A stretch of 5,893 nucleotides of DNA from DATEOR01 sp035273885 (GTDB lineage Bacteria; Actinomycetota; Thermoleophilia; Gaiellales; Gaiellaceae), in NCBI GenBank assembly GCA_035273885.1, contig DATEOR010000115.1, positions 1 to 5,893 of the forward strand, given 5' to 3'. Within the stretch, counting starts at the first letter, position 1, and each line of letters starts with the position of its first letter. The position numbers were made by a program, and so were the translations under genes. Of the stretch, positions 5,185 to 5,893 are shown piece after piece. The notes beneath the pieces were generated by a model. It searched no databases and was not told the DNA's origin. It saw only the letters and a list, made by a program, of their open reading frames with translations.

Positions 5185-5858
5185 GGCAAGAACCTGTAGC
5201 CGACGCCCCAGACCGTCTCGATGTGGCGCGGCCGGCCGGCGTCGTCCTCGATCTTCGCGCGGAGCCTACGGACATGGACGGTGACGGTCCCTGTGTCGAA
5301 CGCCGCGTGATAGCCCCAGACACTCGCCATCAGGTGCTCGCGCGAGAAGACGCGGCGCGGGTGCGTTGCGAGGAACCAGAGCAGGTCGAACTCCTTTGCA
5401 GTCAGCTTGACGAGCTTTCCTTTCTTGCGGACTTCGCGCGAGGCCGAGTCGAGCACGAGGTCACTGTGCTGGATCAACTCACGCGGCTCGGACACCTGCG
5501 CCGTCCGGCGCAGGACTGTCCGGACGCGGGCGACCAGCTCGCGCGGGGAGAAGGGCTTCGTCACGTAGTCGTCGGCGCCGAGTTCGAGCCCGACGATGCG
5601 ATCGGTCTCCTCGCCGCGCGCGGTGAGCATGATCACCGGAAGCGAGGAGCGGGCACGGATCCGGCGGCAGAGCTCGAGCCCGTCGGTGCCGGGCAGCATG
5701 ACATCGAGGATGACGAGGTCGGGAGCCCCATTTCGAAGAACCGACTCCGCCTCGTCCCCGTCTCCGGCAACGAGCGCGCGGTATCCCTCGCGCTCGAGGT
5801 AGCGCACGACGACGTCACGCAGCGTCGGCTCGTCGTCGACGACGAGAACGGTCTCCAT
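5181..5858 (-). CDS. OmpR/PhoB-family response regulator
   Basis: This 225-residue protein is a full-length two-component transcription regulator. The receiver domain (1-118) has the acidic pocket Asp8/Asp9, phospho-acceptor Asp52 in VILDVMLPG, Thr79 in MLTA, and Lys101 in YVTKPFSPREL. The C-terminal winged-helix DNA-binding domain (about 128-224) has the family phrases LTAKEFDLLWFLATHPRRVFSREHL, here split over residues 152-176, then TVTVHVRRLRAKIE (191-204) and VWGVGYRF (216-223). All key residues are present, so it should be active. The ATG at 5858 is the natural start; the purine-rich GAGCGAGAAG just before it is a weak ribosome site. Its stop overlaps the kinase start, and the pair leads into dipZ. 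Upstream sequence ends 35 bases away at the window edge, so its promoter is mostly not visible. Specific targets cannot be read from the sequence; autoregulation and control of dipZ are plausible. Confidence 0.95.
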   Translation of the reverse strand: METVLVVDDEPTLRDVVVRYLEREGYRALVAGDGDEAESVLRNGAPDLVILDVMLPGTDGLELCRRIRARSSLPVIMLTARGEETDRIVGLELGADDYVTKPFSPRELVARVRTVLRRTAQVSEPRELIQHSDLVLDSASREVRKKGKLVKLTAKEFDLLWFLATHPRRVFSREHLMASVWGYHAAFDTGTVTVHVRRLRAKIEDDAGRPRHIETVWGVGYRFLP

Positions 5859-5875
5859 CTTCTCGCTCAGTCTGC

Positions 5876-5893
5876 GGGGTCCGGGCCGGCCCC
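5876..5893. repeat. GC palindrome upstream of the response regulator
   Basis: GGGCCGGCCC (5883-5892) is a perfect 10-base palindrome, and GGGG (5876-5879) can pair with CCCC (5890-5893) as an alternative stem. It begins 17 bases before the regulator start and runs into the window edge. It could be an operator, a transcript hairpin or chance in GC-rich DNA. Confidence 0.2.

Noticed and set aside
1..5893. Mobile elements, CRISPR arrays, tRNA or rRNA genes
   Set aside because: I saw no evenly spaced repeats, no transposase or integrase motifs, no terminal inverted repeats, and no cloverleaf or ribosomal RNA sequence.

Overview
The window is high-GC bacterial DNA with tightly packed genes, GTG starts on several of them, and a gene mix that points to an actinobacterium. 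My best guess is a deep-branching, uncultured-type lineage such as Thermoleophilia. That placement is inferred from the protein style (a DipZ resembling the mycobacterial protein, and short actinobacterial-looking membrane proteins), not proven. I see no phage, insertion sequence, CRISPR array, tRNA or rRNA. The longest stretch without a gene is about 60 bases.

Layout. At the left end two plus-strand genes encode membrane proteins: a five-helix DUF2269-like protein (1-579) and an unrecognised 85-residue protein (601-858). They converge, with a 3-base gap, on a run of seven minus-strand genes that fills the rest of the window. In transcription order, right to left, these are: an OmpR-family response regulator (5858-5181); its sensor histidine kinase, overlapping by 4 bases (5184-4111); a DipZ-type CcdA-thioredoxin fusion (4076-2436); an anchored exported protein with two cysteines (2375-1770); a 55-residue, two-helix membrane protein that is easily missed (1731-1564); BolA (1532-1308); and a Grx4-type monothiol glutaredoxin with a variant active site (1254-862).

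How they may work together. The kinase/regulator pair runs straight into dipZ, so it may control or monitor thiol-disulfide chemistry at the membrane. DipZ should carry electrons across the membrane through its CcdA half to an extracytoplasmic thioredoxin-like domain. The next gene's product is predicted to lie outside the membrane with exactly two cysteines, which makes it a conceivable client. BolA and the monothiol glutaredoxin are a well-known partner pair in iron-sulfur cluster trafficking in the cytoplasm. The run therefore reads as a thiol redox and Fe-S neighbourhood on both sides of the membrane. Co-transcription of all seven genes is not shown: a GC hairpin after dipZ and another at the end of bolA could divide the run.

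Most individual genes belong to known families. The less ordinary points are the Cys-Met-Cys-Gly-Asn-Ser glutaredoxin active site, the 55-residue membrane protein, the two-cysteine exported protein beside dipZ, and the kinase with almost no extracytoplasmic sensor.
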